From Enterobacter cloacae (GTDB lineage: Bacteria; Pseudomonadota; Gammaproteobacteria; Enterobacterales; Enterobacteriaceae): a DNA stretch of 64,000 nucleotides. A model generated the notes under the pieces. That model did no database searches and was not told the DNA's origin. It worked only from the letters and a program-made list of their open reading frames with translations. Below are positions 35,218 to 45,444 of the stretch, in pieces. Numbering within the stretch: the first letter of the stretch is position 1; each line of letters starts with the position of its first letter. The DNA is taken from positions 116,603 through 180,602 of the forward strand of contig NZ_JAALCJ010000009.1 in NCBI RefSeq assembly GCF_011078175.1, given 5' to 3'. Position numbers and translations under genes: made by a program.

Positions 35218-36243
35218 GTGACGCCGGAAAATAACCCGCAACGACCGACTCAACATTTAGATTATGAACCCATCAAAAAGATGGATAACGAGCCTGAAGC
35301 GCCGAAAGAGCCTGGAACGGCCAGCAAAGCGCTGGGCACCGTGACCGGCATAGCCGAAAAAATTCAGCAAATACCCGCGATTGCTCACCTGATCCGCGCC
35401 GCTGAGCGCTTTAACGACCGCATGGGAAACCAGTTCGGCGCGGCGATCACTTACTTCTCTTTCCTGTCGATGATCCCCATCCTGATGGTGTCGTTTGCCG
35501 CCGCCGGTTTTGTGCTGGCGTCTCACCCGACGCTGTTGCAGGACATCTTCAATAAGATCCTGACCAACGTCAGCGACCAGACGCTCGCTACGACGCTCAA
35601 AAGCACCATCAATACCGCCGTGCAGCAGCGTACCACCGTGGGTATCGTCGGGTTACTGATTGCGCTCTATTCCGGGGTGAACTGGATGGGCAACCTGCGT
35701 GAGGCTATTCGCGCCCAGTCGCGTGATGTCTGGGAGCGTACGCCGCAGGATCAGGAGAAGATATGGGTGAAGTATCTGCGAGACTTTATTTCGCTGATTG
35801 GGCTGCTGGTGGCGCTGGTCATTACGCTCTCGATCACCTCGGTCGCCGGTTCCGCGCAGCAGATGATTATCTCCGCGCTCTACCTGGATTACATTGAATG
35901 GCTGAAACCGGCCTGGCGCGGCATTGGACTGGCCATCTCCATCTTTGCTAACTACCTGCTGTTCTTCTGGATCTTCTGGCGTCTGCCCCGCCACCGTCCG
36001 CGCAAGAAGGCACTGATGCGCGGGACGTTGATTGCCGCCATTGGCTTTGAGGTGATCAAAATTGTGATGACCTATACGCTGCCGTCGCTGGTAAAGTCTC
36101 CCTCCGGCGCGGCCTTTGGTTCGGTGCTGGGACTGATGGCTTTCTTCTATTTCTTCGCTCGCCTGACGCTGTTCTGCGCCGCGTGGATCGCCACGGCAGA
36201 GTATAAAGATGACCCGCGCATGCCGGGAAAAACCCACCGCTAA
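35218..36243 (+). CDS. yhjD: Inner membrane protein YhjD (BrkB/YihY family)
   Basis: A 341-residue inner membrane protein of the YihY/BrkB family (337 in E. coli). E. coli variants of YhjD bypass the need for Kdo on lipid A, so it has been proposed to transport lipid A precursors. The GTG at 35218 lies 8 bases after AAGGA; the ATG at 35212 is too close to that site. Six hydrophobic segments and family stretches GAAITYFSFLSMIPILMVSF and GVNWMGNLREAIRAQSRDVW are intact. The N-terminal ~70 residues are polar and cytoplasmic. Confidence 0.93.
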   Translation: MTPENNPQRPTQHLDYEPIKKMDNEPEAPKEPGTASKALGTVTGIAEKIQQIPAIAHLIRAAERFNDRMGNQFGAAITYFSFLSMIPILMVSFAAAGFVLASHPTLLQDIFNKILTNVSDQTLATTLKSTINTAVQQRTTVGIVGLLIALYSGVNWMGNLREAIRAQSRDVWERTPQDQEKIWVKYLRDFISLIGLLVALVITLSITSVAGSAQQMIISALYLDYIEWLKPAWRGIGLAISIFANYLLFFWIFWRLPRHRPRKKALMRGTLIAAIGFEVIKIVMTYTLPSLVKSPSGAAFGSVLGLMAFFYFFARLTLFCAAWIATAEYKDDPRMPGKTHR

Positions 36244-36250
36244 TGTGCTC

Positions 36251-36272
36251 TCGGGCTGATATTTCAGCCCGA
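36251..36272 (+). terminator. Hairpin after yhjD
   Basis: TCGGGCTG and CAGCCCGA form a perfect 8-bp stem with a 6-base loop, 7 bases after the yhjD stop. There is no T-tract, so termination is likely but not certain. Confidence 0.55.
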
Positions 36273-36502
36273 TCCGCCATTTCAGCATATAAATCCAGTC
36301 CGTAACTTTTATTTAACGAGAAACCAGTTTTAATGACTGATATTTAAAAAGTGTGAAGCATTTCATGGAAGTGTTTTTGCTGGTCTGAAAATTATCCGCT
36401 TTTTGTTGTTTTTATGACCACACCACGCTTTTGTTACAGATTGAAATGTCGCTTTTGCTATGCCTAATATGGCCCTTCGTTCGTCCAAAATAAGAAAATA
36501 TT

Positions 36503-37825
36503 ATGCAAGCAACAGCCACCACACTTAACGAAGGGGCGGAACACGTTCCGGTCAACTCGCGCAATAAAGTCGTCGTCGCATCGCTGATTGGCACTGCCAT
36601 TGAGTTCTTCGACTTTTATATTTACGCCACCGCTGCGGTCATTGTCTTTCCGCATATTTTCTTCCCACAGGGCGATCCGACGGCAGCTACGCTACAGTCT
36701 TTAGCCACCTTTGCTATTGCCTTCGTTGCGCGTCCGATTGGTTCAGCGGTCTTTGGCCACTTTGGCGATCGCGTCGGCCGTAAAGTGACGCTGGTTGCCT
36801 CGCTGCTGACGATGGGGATCTCCACCGTCGCTATCGGCCTGCTGCCGACCTATGAAACTATCGGCATTCTGGCGCCTGTGCTGCTGGCGCTGGCGCGCTT
36901 TGGTCAGGGCCTGGGGCTGGGCGGGGAATGGGGCGGCGCGGCACTGCTGGCGACCGAAAACGCCCCGGCGCGCAAGCGTGCCCTGTATGGCTCTTTCCCG
37001 CAGCTGGGCGCACCGATTGGATTCTTCTTTGCTAACGGCACCTTCCTGCTGCTCTCATGGCTGCTGACCGATGAACAGTTCATGAGCTGGGGCTGGCGTA
37101 TTCCGTTCGTCTTCTCTGCCGTGCTGGTGCTGATTGGCCTGTACGTGCGCGTGTCGCTGCACGAGACGCCTGTCTTTGCTAAAGTCGCCGCGGCGAAAAA
37201 GCAGGTTAAAGTTCCGCTGGGTACGCTGCTGACCAAACATCTCCGCGTGACCGTGCTGGGCACGTTCATCATGCTGGCGACCTACACGCTGTTCTACATC
37301 ATGACCGTTTACTCCATGACCTTCAGTACCGCCGCCGCGCCGGTCGGCCTGGGCCTGCCGCGTAATGAAGTGCTGTGGATGCTGATGATGGCGGTCATCG
37401 GATTCGGTGTGATGGTACCCATCGCGGGCCTGCTGGCGGATAAATTTGGCCGTCGTTCAAGCATGATTGTCATCACCTCGCTGATTATACTGTTCGCGCT
37501 GTTTGTCTTTCCGCCGCTGCTGGGTTCAGGTAGCCCTGTGCTGGTGATGGCGTATCTGCTGATTGGCCTGAGCCTGATGGGGCTGACCTTTGGCCCAATG
37601 GGCGCGCTGCTCCCGGAGCTGTTCCCGACTGAAGTGCGTTACACCGGCGCGTCGTTCTCCTATAACGTTTCGTCGATTCTGGGCGCCTCGGTGGCCCCGT
37701 ATATCGCTACATGGCTTCAGGCGAACTATGGCTTGTTCTATGTGGGTGTCTATCTGGCGGCAATGGCAGCGCTGACGCTGATTGCGCTGCTGCTGACGCA
37801 TGAAACGAAGCATCAGGCGCTGTAA
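36503..37825 (+). CDS. yhjE: MFS transporter YhjE
   Basis: A 440-residue, twelve-helix transporter of the metabolite:H+ symporter branch of the major facilitator superfamily, the same length as E. coli YhjE. Loop 2-3 carries the signature GHFGDRVGRKVTLVASLL, and LARFGQGLGLGGEWGGAALLATEN is typical of the branch that includes ShiA and ProP. The substrate is not known. The 259-base gap upstream holds its promoter. Repeat-rich DNA follows. Confidence 0.94.
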   Translation: MQATATTLNEGAEHVPVNSRNKVVVASLIGTAIEFFDFYIYATAAVIVFPHIFFPQGDPTAATLQSLATFAIAFVARPIGSAVFGHFGDRVGRKVTLVASLLTMGISTVAIGLLPTYETIGILAPVLLALARFGQGLGLGGEWGGAALLATENAPARKRALYGSFPQLGAPIGFFFANGTFLLLSWLLTDEQFMSWGWRIPFVFSAVLVLIGLYVRVSLHETPVFAKVAAAKKQVKVPLGTLLTKHLRVTVLGTFIMLATYTLFYIMTVYSMTFSTAAAPVGLGLPRNEVLWMLMMAVIGFGVMVPIAGLLADKFGRRSSMIVITSLIILFALFVFPPLLGSGSPVLVMAYLLIGLSLMGLTFGPMGALLPELFPTEVRYTGASFSYNVSSILGASVAPYIATWLQANYGLFYVGVYLAAMAALTLIALLLTHETKHQAL

Positions 37826-37831
37826 GTGAAT

Positions 37832-37864
37832 ACCGGGTGGCGGCTACGCCTTACCCGGCCTACA
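37832..37864. repeat. REP palindrome, copy 2
   Basis: ACCGGGTGGCGGC followed by the complementary TTACCCGGCCTACA; a clean REP/PU-type element 6 bases after the yhjE stop. Confidence 0.85.
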
Positions 37865-37902
37865 CCTCTGTAAATCACTGCGGCCTGATGCCCTCACCCC
37901 GA

Positions 37903-37924
37903 CCCTCTCCCACAAGGCTGAGGG
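37903..37924. repeat. GAGAGGG inverted repeat, copy 7 (right arm damaged)
   Basis: The left arm CCCTCTCCC is intact and preceded by the family tail TGCCCTCACCCC; the right arm reads GGCTGAGGG. The break coincides with the start of the intron-like fragment. Confidence 0.7.
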
Positions 37925-37930
37925 TTCCCC

Positions 37931-38080
37931 AGTAATTTCAAAGCAGAAGCAATAACGTTGCCTTCAGAATAACTGAAGGCTTTCAGCGATGCCCTGAGCC
38001 ACTCTGGCACGTTCACCGGTTATGTTGTGACGAAGTAGCAAGGAACATAAGGTGAACGGAATAACCTCCCGAGCCGTATG
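37931..38080 (+). mobile_element. Possible group II intron fragment
   Basis: About 150 bases of strongly structured sequence: a hairpin GCCTTCAG/CTGAAGGC (37960-37980), then a two-part stem GTTCACC-TTATGTT / AACATAA-GGTGAAC (38011-38057) around a 17-base loop, ending in GAGCCGTATG. The last motif recalls the region just before the reverse-transcriptase domain in bacterial group II introns. No reverse transcriptase or domain V/VI is present, so it would be a truncated relic. The resemblance is from memory and untested. Confidence 0.4.
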
Positions 38081-38095
38081 TTCCCCTCACCCCAG

Positions 38096-38117
38096 CCCTC
38101 TCCCTCAAGGGAGAGGG
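38096..38117. repeat. GAGAGGG inverted repeat, copy 8
   Basis: CCCTCTCCCT/AGGGAGAGGG perfect arms with a 2-base centre, preceded by CCCCTCACCCCAG. A half copy (CACAGGGAGAGGGC) lies 42 bases further on. Confidence 0.85.
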
Positions 38118-38181
38118 GGCCGTCTGTGCAGGGATTATTTTGTGGTGAACCCTCAGCCCACAGGGAGAGGGCGAAACGGGG

Positions 38182-40224
38182 CTACTTCTTCATCTGCGAC
38201 AAAATCGTCCGACACTGATTCGCTTCGCCTTCTGACGGCGAAATCAACGCCAGTAGCGCTGCCGCAGGCGTGACCAGCGTGGCGAGCGCGGCGGCGACGG
38301 CACCGCGCGCAATCAACGGACCGGCCTTCACGCCCGCCTGCGGATTTTTGAAGGTCCCGCGGACGTACAGCGGCGAGCGCAGGGTAATAATACGTATGCC
38401 TTTACTTTCCGGATCGATGGTTAAATCCAGCTGCTCGGACGCCATGCTGGCGGTACCGGTGACGTTGATAACCGCATTTTCCGTGTCGAAGGCGAAGATC
38501 TGCGGACGCGCCACGCCGTTGACCAGATCCAGATTTGCCGCTGCGCAGTTAACCCGCACTTCATCGTCACCAAAGATTTGCCCAATGATAAAGTTCCCGA
38601 CGTTCAGCCCCAGGATCTCCATCAGGTTACGGCTCACCAGCCCGTCATTCATCAGCAGCTTCAGATTGCCATTTCCGCTGCCCAGCAGCGCCGCCACGGA
38701 GTTGCCCGTACCGCGAATATCCGCGTCGCCGTTCATCTCACCGAGGGTTTTCTGCATCAGCTCCACGTCCGGCATCAGCTCTTTCAGCTTCAGCCGGCGC
38801 GCCTGGATCTCCGCCCTTCCCTGCATCGGCTTTTTATCCCCCTCCAGGTGGATATTCGATGAAATGGTTCCCCCGGCCATGCCAAACTTCAGCGGTTGCA
38901 GGCGCAGGTCGGCGTTTTTCAGGATGATATGGGTCGAGAGGTTGCTCAGCGGCAGCGTGCTGCCATGCTCAATTTTACGTCCTTTGAAGCGCACATCCGC
39001 ATCCATCACGTCCCACTTGTCGGTTTCGAAGCGGTCATAGGGCAGCACTTTACCCGCAGGCTGAACGTCCTTTTTAACCTCTTTAGACTTCGTGCCTTTG
39101 CCCGAATCTACGCCAATCAGCGGACCAAGATCGGCCAGACGCAGCTGGCGGGATTCAACGTCCCCCTCCAGTTTCGGGCGCGGTTTTCCGGTGGTGTAGG
39201 TCAGCGTGCCGTGTATATCGCTGTCGCCGATGCGCCCGTTAAAATTCCGATAGTCAAAAACGGACGATTTTTCGGTGTTGATTTTGGCAACCAGGTGCCC
39301 GTCCGTTTCAAACGGCGGGGTATCCGGCAGCAGCACGCCGGTGAGATCGTACAGTTCACCCAGCGAATCACCGGCAAACTTAAGCTGGAGGTCAACGCCG
39401 CCCATGTTCATCGGGTCGTTAACCGTGCCCACGAACGCCACGCGGGTATTGCCCGAGCGGAAATCCGCCTGCACCGGGAACGGCGTGCCCTCGCTCCTGA
39501 GCGCCAGCATACCGCCGATTTTGCCTTTACCGGTGAGCGGCTGGCCGTTGTAGCGCCCTTTCGCCGTCAGGCCGAAGACGTAATCGCCCGCTTTGCTGTC
39601 ATCGCCTTTGGCTTTGCTGCCCGTCACTTCGCTAAACGGCAACGGCTTGCCCAGCGGATCGACGAGGATCTCCACGTCCGCCTTGCTCACTTTATCGTCA
39701 ATGGCGATCCGCCCTCGATCGAACAGAATATTGTCGAGGCGGAAAGACCACGAAGAGGGCTGCGCATTCGGATCTTTATCGCCGCTGCTGGCAAGATCGA
39801 ACGTCCAGTTATTGTTTTTCTCTGACAGGCGAATCAGCCGCGCGTCGGGCTGCTGGAGTTTGATCCACGGCAGATACACCGTTTTGGTTAACAGGGCTAA
39901 CGGCGCCAGCGTGGCTTCCACGCGCGGCAGGTGGATCATGGTCACTTCGGGGATGTCAGGAGGATTGCCGAGAATGATGTCGTCGGCGTGAACGTGCGGC
40001 CATGGCACCCAGCTTCGCCAGCCGGTTTCCTCTTTCTGGCGCGCCCATACGACGCCCAAATCGCCACGTATTGCGAAGGGGCGGTTCAGCTCGGCTGAGA
40101 CTTTCTGGTTGATGGTCGGTTTGAGGCGGTTCCAGTCAAACGTGGCGATAATGATGATTAAGACCACGATCAGCAACAAGAAAATCCCTGCTGTCCAGGA
40201 AATCACCCTGGTTGTTTTTGTCAT
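38182..40224 (-). CDS. yhjG: AsmA family protein YhjG
   Basis: A 680-residue envelope protein of the AsmA family, orthologous to E. coli YhjG (slightly longer there). An N-terminal transmembrane anchor (about 9-28) is followed by a long, beta-rich periplasmic domain with the typical AsmA opening FDWNRLKPTINQKVSAELNR. Members of this family (TamB, YhdP, YdbH and others) bridge the periplasm and move phospholipids; for YhjG this is an inference from the family. It is on the minus strand downstream of pdeH. Confidence 0.93.
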   Translation of the reverse strand: MTKTTRVISWTAGIFLLLIVVLIIIIATFDWNRLKPTINQKVSAELNRPFAIRGDLGVVWARQKEETGWRSWVPWPHVHADDIILGNPPDIPEVTMIHLPRVEATLAPLALLTKTVYLPWIKLQQPDARLIRLSEKNNNWTFDLASSGDKDPNAQPSSWSFRLDNILFDRGRIAIDDKVSKADVEILVDPLGKPLPFSEVTGSKAKGDDSKAGDYVFGLTAKGRYNGQPLTGKGKIGGMLALRSEGTPFPVQADFRSGNTRVAFVGTVNDPMNMGGVDLQLKFAGDSLGELYDLTGVLLPDTPPFETDGHLVAKINTEKSSVFDYRNFNGRIGDSDIHGTLTYTTGKPRPKLEGDVESRQLRLADLGPLIGVDSGKGTKSKEVKKDVQPAGKVLPYDRFETDKWDVMDADVRFKGRKIEHGSTLPLSNLSTHIILKNADLRLQPLKFGMAGGTISSNIHLEGDKKPMQGRAEIQARRLKLKELMPDVELMQKTLGEMNGDADIRGTGNSVAALLGSGNGNLKLLMNDGLVSRNLMEILGLNVGNFIIGQIFGDDEVRVNCAAANLDLVNGVARPQIFAFDTENAVINVTGTASMASEQLDLTIDPESKGIRIITLRSPLYVRGTFKNPQAGVKAGPLIARGAVAAALATLVTPAAALLALISPSEGEANQCRTILSQMKK

Positions 40225-40289
40225 TGTTGTCCCCTTTCCTGATGAACTTGCCTCTAAAACTATAGTTCAGACAAAGGGAAGCGGGCAGA

Positions 40290-41063
40290 TCAGAGGATAG
40301 TGATCACCTTTTCCAGGGTATCCATAGGGACAGGACGAGAGAGGAAATAACCCTGTGCGGCCGCGGCCGGGGAGTGTTGCACATCGCGCCATTCCTCCAG
40401 CGTTTCTACGCCTTCCACAATGACGCCCTGGCAATAGCGGTTCATCAGTTGCAAGAGCATAGTAAACAGGTTCCGCCCTTCCGGCGTCTGGCGCAGCATA
40501 ATAAACAGATCGCGGGCCACTTTGATGTAGTCATAACGCACTTCGCTCAGGGCGGAAAAGTTCGCCATACCGGTACCGAAATCGTCCAGCCACAGCGGGC
40601 CAAATTCACACATTGAGGCAAACGAGGAGTCCTGCGGCAGCCGAACATGCTCCACAAGCTCGAAGCGCATCCACGGCAGGGTGGCAATCAGCGCCTGCAA
40701 CGTCGCATTCTGACGTAGCGCCATCAGGGTCGGGCCATCCACGTTCACCGACGCCAGAATACCGTGCTGCTCGAAGAACGCTTGCTTCGTCGCCAGCATT
40801 CTCAGCTGCTCTTCAAGCACGTCGATACGCTGACGCACGGCAACCTCTGCAAAATAGCGGTCCGGTGCGATACGCTGTGAAGGATTCGATGGATGAGTGA
40901 CGACCGTTAACACCTCAATCGCCATTAACCGACCGTCGGTACGGTAGATGGGCTGATAGGTGTACGCTCGCTCACATTGCAGCCAGTAGCGATGCTCCTG
41001 CAAGTTCTCAATACTTGCCTCAGGCGTAGTGCTCAGCCGCTGGATAACCTGCTCTGACTTCAT
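40290..41063 (-). CDS. pdeH: Cyclic-di-GMP phosphodiesterase PdeH (YhjH)
   Basis: PdeH is the main c-di-GMP phosphodiesterase of motile E. coli; by lowering c-di-GMP it releases the flagellar brake YcgR and curbs cellulose and curli. The 257-residue protein is a stand-alone EAL domain (255 in E. coli). The EAL triplet is EVL here (50-52, AIEVLTVV; EAL-type Glu kept), and LDDFGTGMANFS and VEGVETLEEW complete the active site. A sigma-28 promoter lies upstream. The bcs genes that PdeH would antagonise begin some 6 kb away. Confidence 0.96.
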   Translation of the reverse strand: MKSEQVIQRLSTTPEASIENLQEHRYWLQCERAYTYQPIYRTDGRLMAIEVLTVVTHPSNPSQRIAPDRYFAEVAVRQRIDVLEEQLRMLATKQAFFEQHGILASVNVDGPTLMALRQNATLQALIATLPWMRFELVEHVRLPQDSSFASMCEFGPLWLDDFGTGMANFSALSEVRYDYIKVARDLFIMLRQTPEGRNLFTMLLQLMNRYCQGVIVEGVETLEEWRDVQHSPAAAAQGYFLSRPVPMDTLEKVITIL

Positions 41064-41111
41064 TTCGGATGTCCTGTTGTATGGGATAGCCTTTCTGGAC
41101 TCGTCACTGAG

Positions 41112-41138
41112 TTATCGGCCTGCCAGGTGAGAACTTTA
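41112..41138 (-). promoter_or_regulatory. Sigma-28 (FliA) promoter of pdeH
   Basis: On the minus strand TAAAGTTC (-35, 41138-41131) and GCCGATAA (-10, 41119-41112) are separated by 11 bases. This differs from the flagellar class III consensus TAAAGTTT-N11-GCCGATAA by a single base. It points at pdeH and lies about 50 bases before its start. Confidence 0.95.
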
Positions 41139-41293
41139 TGTTCAATTCACGAGGAAAATGAAATTAAGATGACAGAAATATGCCGTAACACGCGCTGGCT
41201 CAAAAAAAATAATGGAACGTCGTTTTAATATAGTTGACCGTAAAAAACACACAGCGCACACTACCTTTAATTACTCTGTTCAGGTTCACGACT

Positions 41294-42223
41294 ATGTCTA
41301 AAAAAATTGCCGTGATTGGCGAATGCATGATTGAACTGTCCCAGAAAGGCGCGGAAGTCAGCCGCGGTTTTGGTGGCGATACATTGAACACCTCCGTTTA
41401 CATTGCCCGTCAGGTCTCCCCCGACGCGCTGAGCGTGAGCTACGTTACCGCGCTGGGAACGGACAGCTTCAGCCAGCAGATGCTGGAAGCCTGGCAGAGT
41501 GAAAACGTTGGAACTTCGCTGATCCAGCGAATGGAAAATCGTCTGCCGGGCTTGTACTACATCGAAACCGACAGCACCGGCGAGCGCACCTTCTACTACT
41601 GGCGTAATGAAGCGGCCGCAAAATTCTGGCTGGAAAGCGAGACCGCCGCTGCGATTTGCGAAGAACTGGCTACCTTTGATTATCTCTACCTGAGTGGGAT
41701 CAGCCTGGCAATTCTGAGCCAGGGGAGCCGTGAAAAGCTGCTGTCACTGTTGCGTGAATGCCGTGCCAACGGCGGTAAAGTGATTTTCGATAACAACTAC
41801 CGTCCGCGCCTGTGGGCCAGCCGTGAAGAGACGCAGCAGGTATACCAGCAAATGCTCGAATGCACCGATATCGCCTTCCTGACGCTGGATGATGAAGATG
41901 CCCTATGGGGAGAAAAACCGGTTGATGAGGTCATCGCCCGGACGCAGGCTGCCGGGGTCAGTGAAGTGGTGATTAAGCGCGGAGCGGAGTCTTGCCTGGT
42001 GGCGATTGCAGGTGAAGCCGTGACAGAGGTACCGGCGGTGAAGCTGGCGAAAGAGAAAGTGATTGATACCACTGCGGCGGGAGATTCTTTCAGCGCCGGG
42101 TATCTGGCGGTACGTCTGACCGGGGGTACGCCGGAAGCGGCGGCGCAGCGCGGTCATTTAACAGCCAGCACGGTGATTCAGTATCGCGGAGCGATTATAC
42201 CGCGCGAGGCGATGCCTGATTAA
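41294..42223 (+). CDS. kdgK: 2-dehydro-3-deoxygluconokinase
   Basis: KdgK phosphorylates 2-keto-3-deoxygluconate at O6 in the hexuronate pathway, feeding the Entner-Doudoroff aldolase. The ATG at 41294 (MSKKIAVIGECMIELS) gives 309 residues, as in E. coli; the 20-residue upstream extension is not family-like. PfkB signatures GFGGDTLNTSVYIARQ near 27 and DTTAAGDSFSAGYLA (about 260-274, catalytic Asp in GD) are intact. It is divergent from pdeH and convergent with yhjJ. Confidence 0.96.
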   Translation: MSKKIAVIGECMIELSQKGAEVSRGFGGDTLNTSVYIARQVSPDALSVSYVTALGTDSFSQQMLEAWQSENVGTSLIQRMENRLPGLYYIETDSTGERTFYYWRNEAAAKFWLESETAAAICEELATFDYLYLSGISLAILSQGSREKLLSLLRECRANGGKVIFDNNYRPRLWASREETQQVYQQMLECTDIAFLTLDDEDALWGEKPVDEVIARTQAAGVSEVVIKRGAESCLVAIAGEAVTEVPAVKLAKEKVIDTTAAGDSFSAGYLAVRLTGGTPEAAAQRGHLTASTVIQYRGAIIPREAMPD

Positions 42224-42253
42224 GAACGGTGCGGGCAGATGCCCTCACCCTAA

Positions 42254-42274
42254 CCCTCTCCCACAGGGAGAGGG
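42254..42274. repeat. GAGAGGG inverted repeat, copy 9
   Basis: A perfect CCCTCTCCC/GGGAGAGGG pair with a 3-base centre, preceded by GATGCCCTCACCCTAA, between the convergent kdgK and yhjJ. Confidence 0.88.
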
Positions 42275-42285
42275 CACTCAGAGCC

Positions 42286-43776
42286 TTACTGACCCTGAGG
42301 AATATCGCTCGCATCCTGATGCAAATCATCGGCCGCCGCCTGTACTGGCTGCGGCGGCGTCGCCATGATGGCGTTCCAGGTGGCCTTTAACTCTTTCATG
42401 TCGTACTCCGGCTCACCTTTCGGCTGCAACAGAATCAACGCCATATCCTGAGACAGCTGCTGACGCAGATCCTGATTCAGCATTTCAACGGTCAGGCCGT
42501 TCAGGAAATCCTGACGCAGTTTCTGGTACTGCTCCGGCGCGATGTCCACGACCTGATTCTGCAAGGACCGAATACGCTGGCTGATTAAGATATCGGTATC
42601 GGCGCGGGCATAGGTGGCGAACAGTTTCTGTAATTCGAGGGATTTCTGCGCCACCAGCGCGTTGAACTCCTCTTCAGACAGGCCCTCTTTACGCACTTTT
42701 GCCAGCTCTTTCGCCACCACGCCGAGATTCGCGTTCAGCTTGTCGCCCGGCGATTCAACGTTAATGGCGCACTGTGCACGCTGGAACAGCACGCGACAGT
42801 CAAAGCCCAGGCCAATATCTTTCACGTTGTTCTTGCTGAGCGTCTGCTGAACGTGCCAGAACAGCGCTTCACGCGCGAGATCCGCACGCCAGTAACGCAA
42901 CAGGGCGGAAGACTCGCGGATCGGCTGCCAGGCCGTATCCCACATCATTGAGAGACGATCCTGACGCACGGTATCCGTCATGATGCTGACCGTCTCAGGA
43001 CGCAGCGGGGACAAAGTAGGAACAGGGGCGGGCGTTTCACGCTTCCCTTTAAGATCGCCAAATGCTTTGTTGATCTGTTCTATCACCGCACGGCTGTCCA
43101 CGTTGCCCACGACAATCAGGGTCATGGCGTCCGGGGTGTACCACTGCTGGTAGAACGATTTCACCTGCCCGGCATCAACCGGCTGTTTCAGCGGCTCTGC
43201 CGGATCGTGGCCAAGCAGCGTTGACCCTTTCAGGCGGTAGCGCCACCAGCCTTCTTTGGTATCCGTCGGCCAGGTTGCCACCATGTCGCTGTTGCTCAAC
43301 GCATAGTTAACGGTCTCAGGCGTAATCGCCAGTTTGCCGGTGGCATCGGAAAGATAGGTAAGAGCTTCTTTAAGCAGATCGTTACGGTTGTTGGGCAGGC
43401 TCAGGTTAAACATGGTGTAGTCATAGGAGACCACAGCCGGGGGCAGCGGGCGTTTCGGGTCGATGGCCTGTTGCCACAAAGAACGCACCTGAACCGCCTG
43501 CAAACTGCCGCTCTGAGTGAGCGCCAGTCGAGGAATAAAATGGCTTAAGCCGGTCTGCTGGGTGCTTTCAGTGAGGGAGCCGGTATTCACAGAAAGACGG
43601 ATTTCAATGCGATCGCTCGGACGTTGCGGAGTGGATAATACCTGCCACTGGAAACCATTCGCCAGTGTTCCCTGTTGCCAGGCCGGGTCTGGCTGGAGCG
43701 CATCTGCCTGCACATAACTGGCTGCTGCCATCATCAGCAAACCGCCGGTTAAGAGTCGAATTTTTGTGCCCTGCAT
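42286..43776 (-). CDS. yhjJ: M16-like periplasmic protein YhjJ, catalytically incomplete
   Basis: A 496-residue protein of the insulinase (M16) fold with a signal peptide of about 24 residues (cut after VQA), so periplasmic; E. coli YhjJ has 498. The zinc motif HxxEH is reduced: where active enzymes have GLAHFLEHM this protein reads GLSHFIPRL, keeping one His but losing the Glu and second His. It is therefore probably not a peptidase on its own. The second M16 domain (about 260-440) is also visible. Function unknown. Confidence 0.92.
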   Translation of the reverse strand: MQGTKIRLLTGGLLMMAAASYVQADALQPDPAWQQGTLANGFQWQVLSTPQRPSDRIEIRLSVNTGSLTESTQQTGLSHFIPRLALTQSGSLQAVQVRSLWQQAIDPKRPLPPAVVSYDYTMFNLSLPNNRNDLLKEALTYLSDATGKLAITPETVNYALSNSDMVATWPTDTKEGWWRYRLKGSTLLGHDPAEPLKQPVDAGQVKSFYQQWYTPDAMTLIVVGNVDSRAVIEQINKAFGDLKGKRETPAPVPTLSPLRPETVSIMTDTVRQDRLSMMWDTAWQPIRESSALLRYWRADLAREALFWHVQQTLSKNNVKDIGLGFDCRVLFQRAQCAINVESPGDKLNANLGVVAKELAKVRKEGLSEEEFNALVAQKSLELQKLFATYARADTDILISQRIRSLQNQVVDIAPEQYQKLRQDFLNGLTVEMLNQDLRQQLSQDMALILLQPKGEPEYDMKELKATWNAIMATPPQPVQAAADDLHQDASDIPQGQ

Positions 43777-43957
43777 GTGAACCCCTGATCAACATTCCTG
43801 GTTAAAGAGAGTGTCTCGCGACGTGAGCACTCAAAGATGACGATGAAAACCTTCCGATTAGACAGCGTGTTCTGCTAAACGTCACGGGCGGAAGTGAAAT
43901 ATACCCAAAAAAAATCTTGTCGAATTATGACAGGTATGAACGGTTATTATGCGCAGG

Positions 43958-43987
43958 TGCCCGCATCCCCACAAGGGAATACGGGCA
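43958..43987. terminator. Long hairpin between dctA and yhjJ
   Basis: TGCCCG/CGGGCA arms enclosing an inner CCC-ACAA-GGG stem. It begins 11 bases past the dctA stop on the minus strand; the T-tract is poor, so it may act in RNA stabilisation or termination. Confidence 0.6.
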
Positions 43988-43998
43988 TTTATGAGGGA

Positions 43999-45324
<1,326 letters not shown>

Positions 45325-45444
45325 TTATGGTTAACCTGCGGCTTTAAAATAACACCCACATAACAGGACAGAAATAAACGGGGTTCAAATTTGAAACACA
45401 AATGTTAAGAACTTTGAGCTGGCTCGCACAAGCCAGCAACAAAA

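Larger units (their letters stand above)
37826..38181. other. 356-base intergenic region with repeats, yhjE-yhjG
   Basis: The only gene-free stretch over 300 bases. It holds a REP palindrome (37832-37864), a degenerate GAGAGGG repeat (37903-37924), a structured fragment resembling group II intron RNA (37931-38080), a full GAGAGGG repeat (38096-38117) and a half copy at about 38151-38170. No plausible coding frame was seen. Confidence 0.8.
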
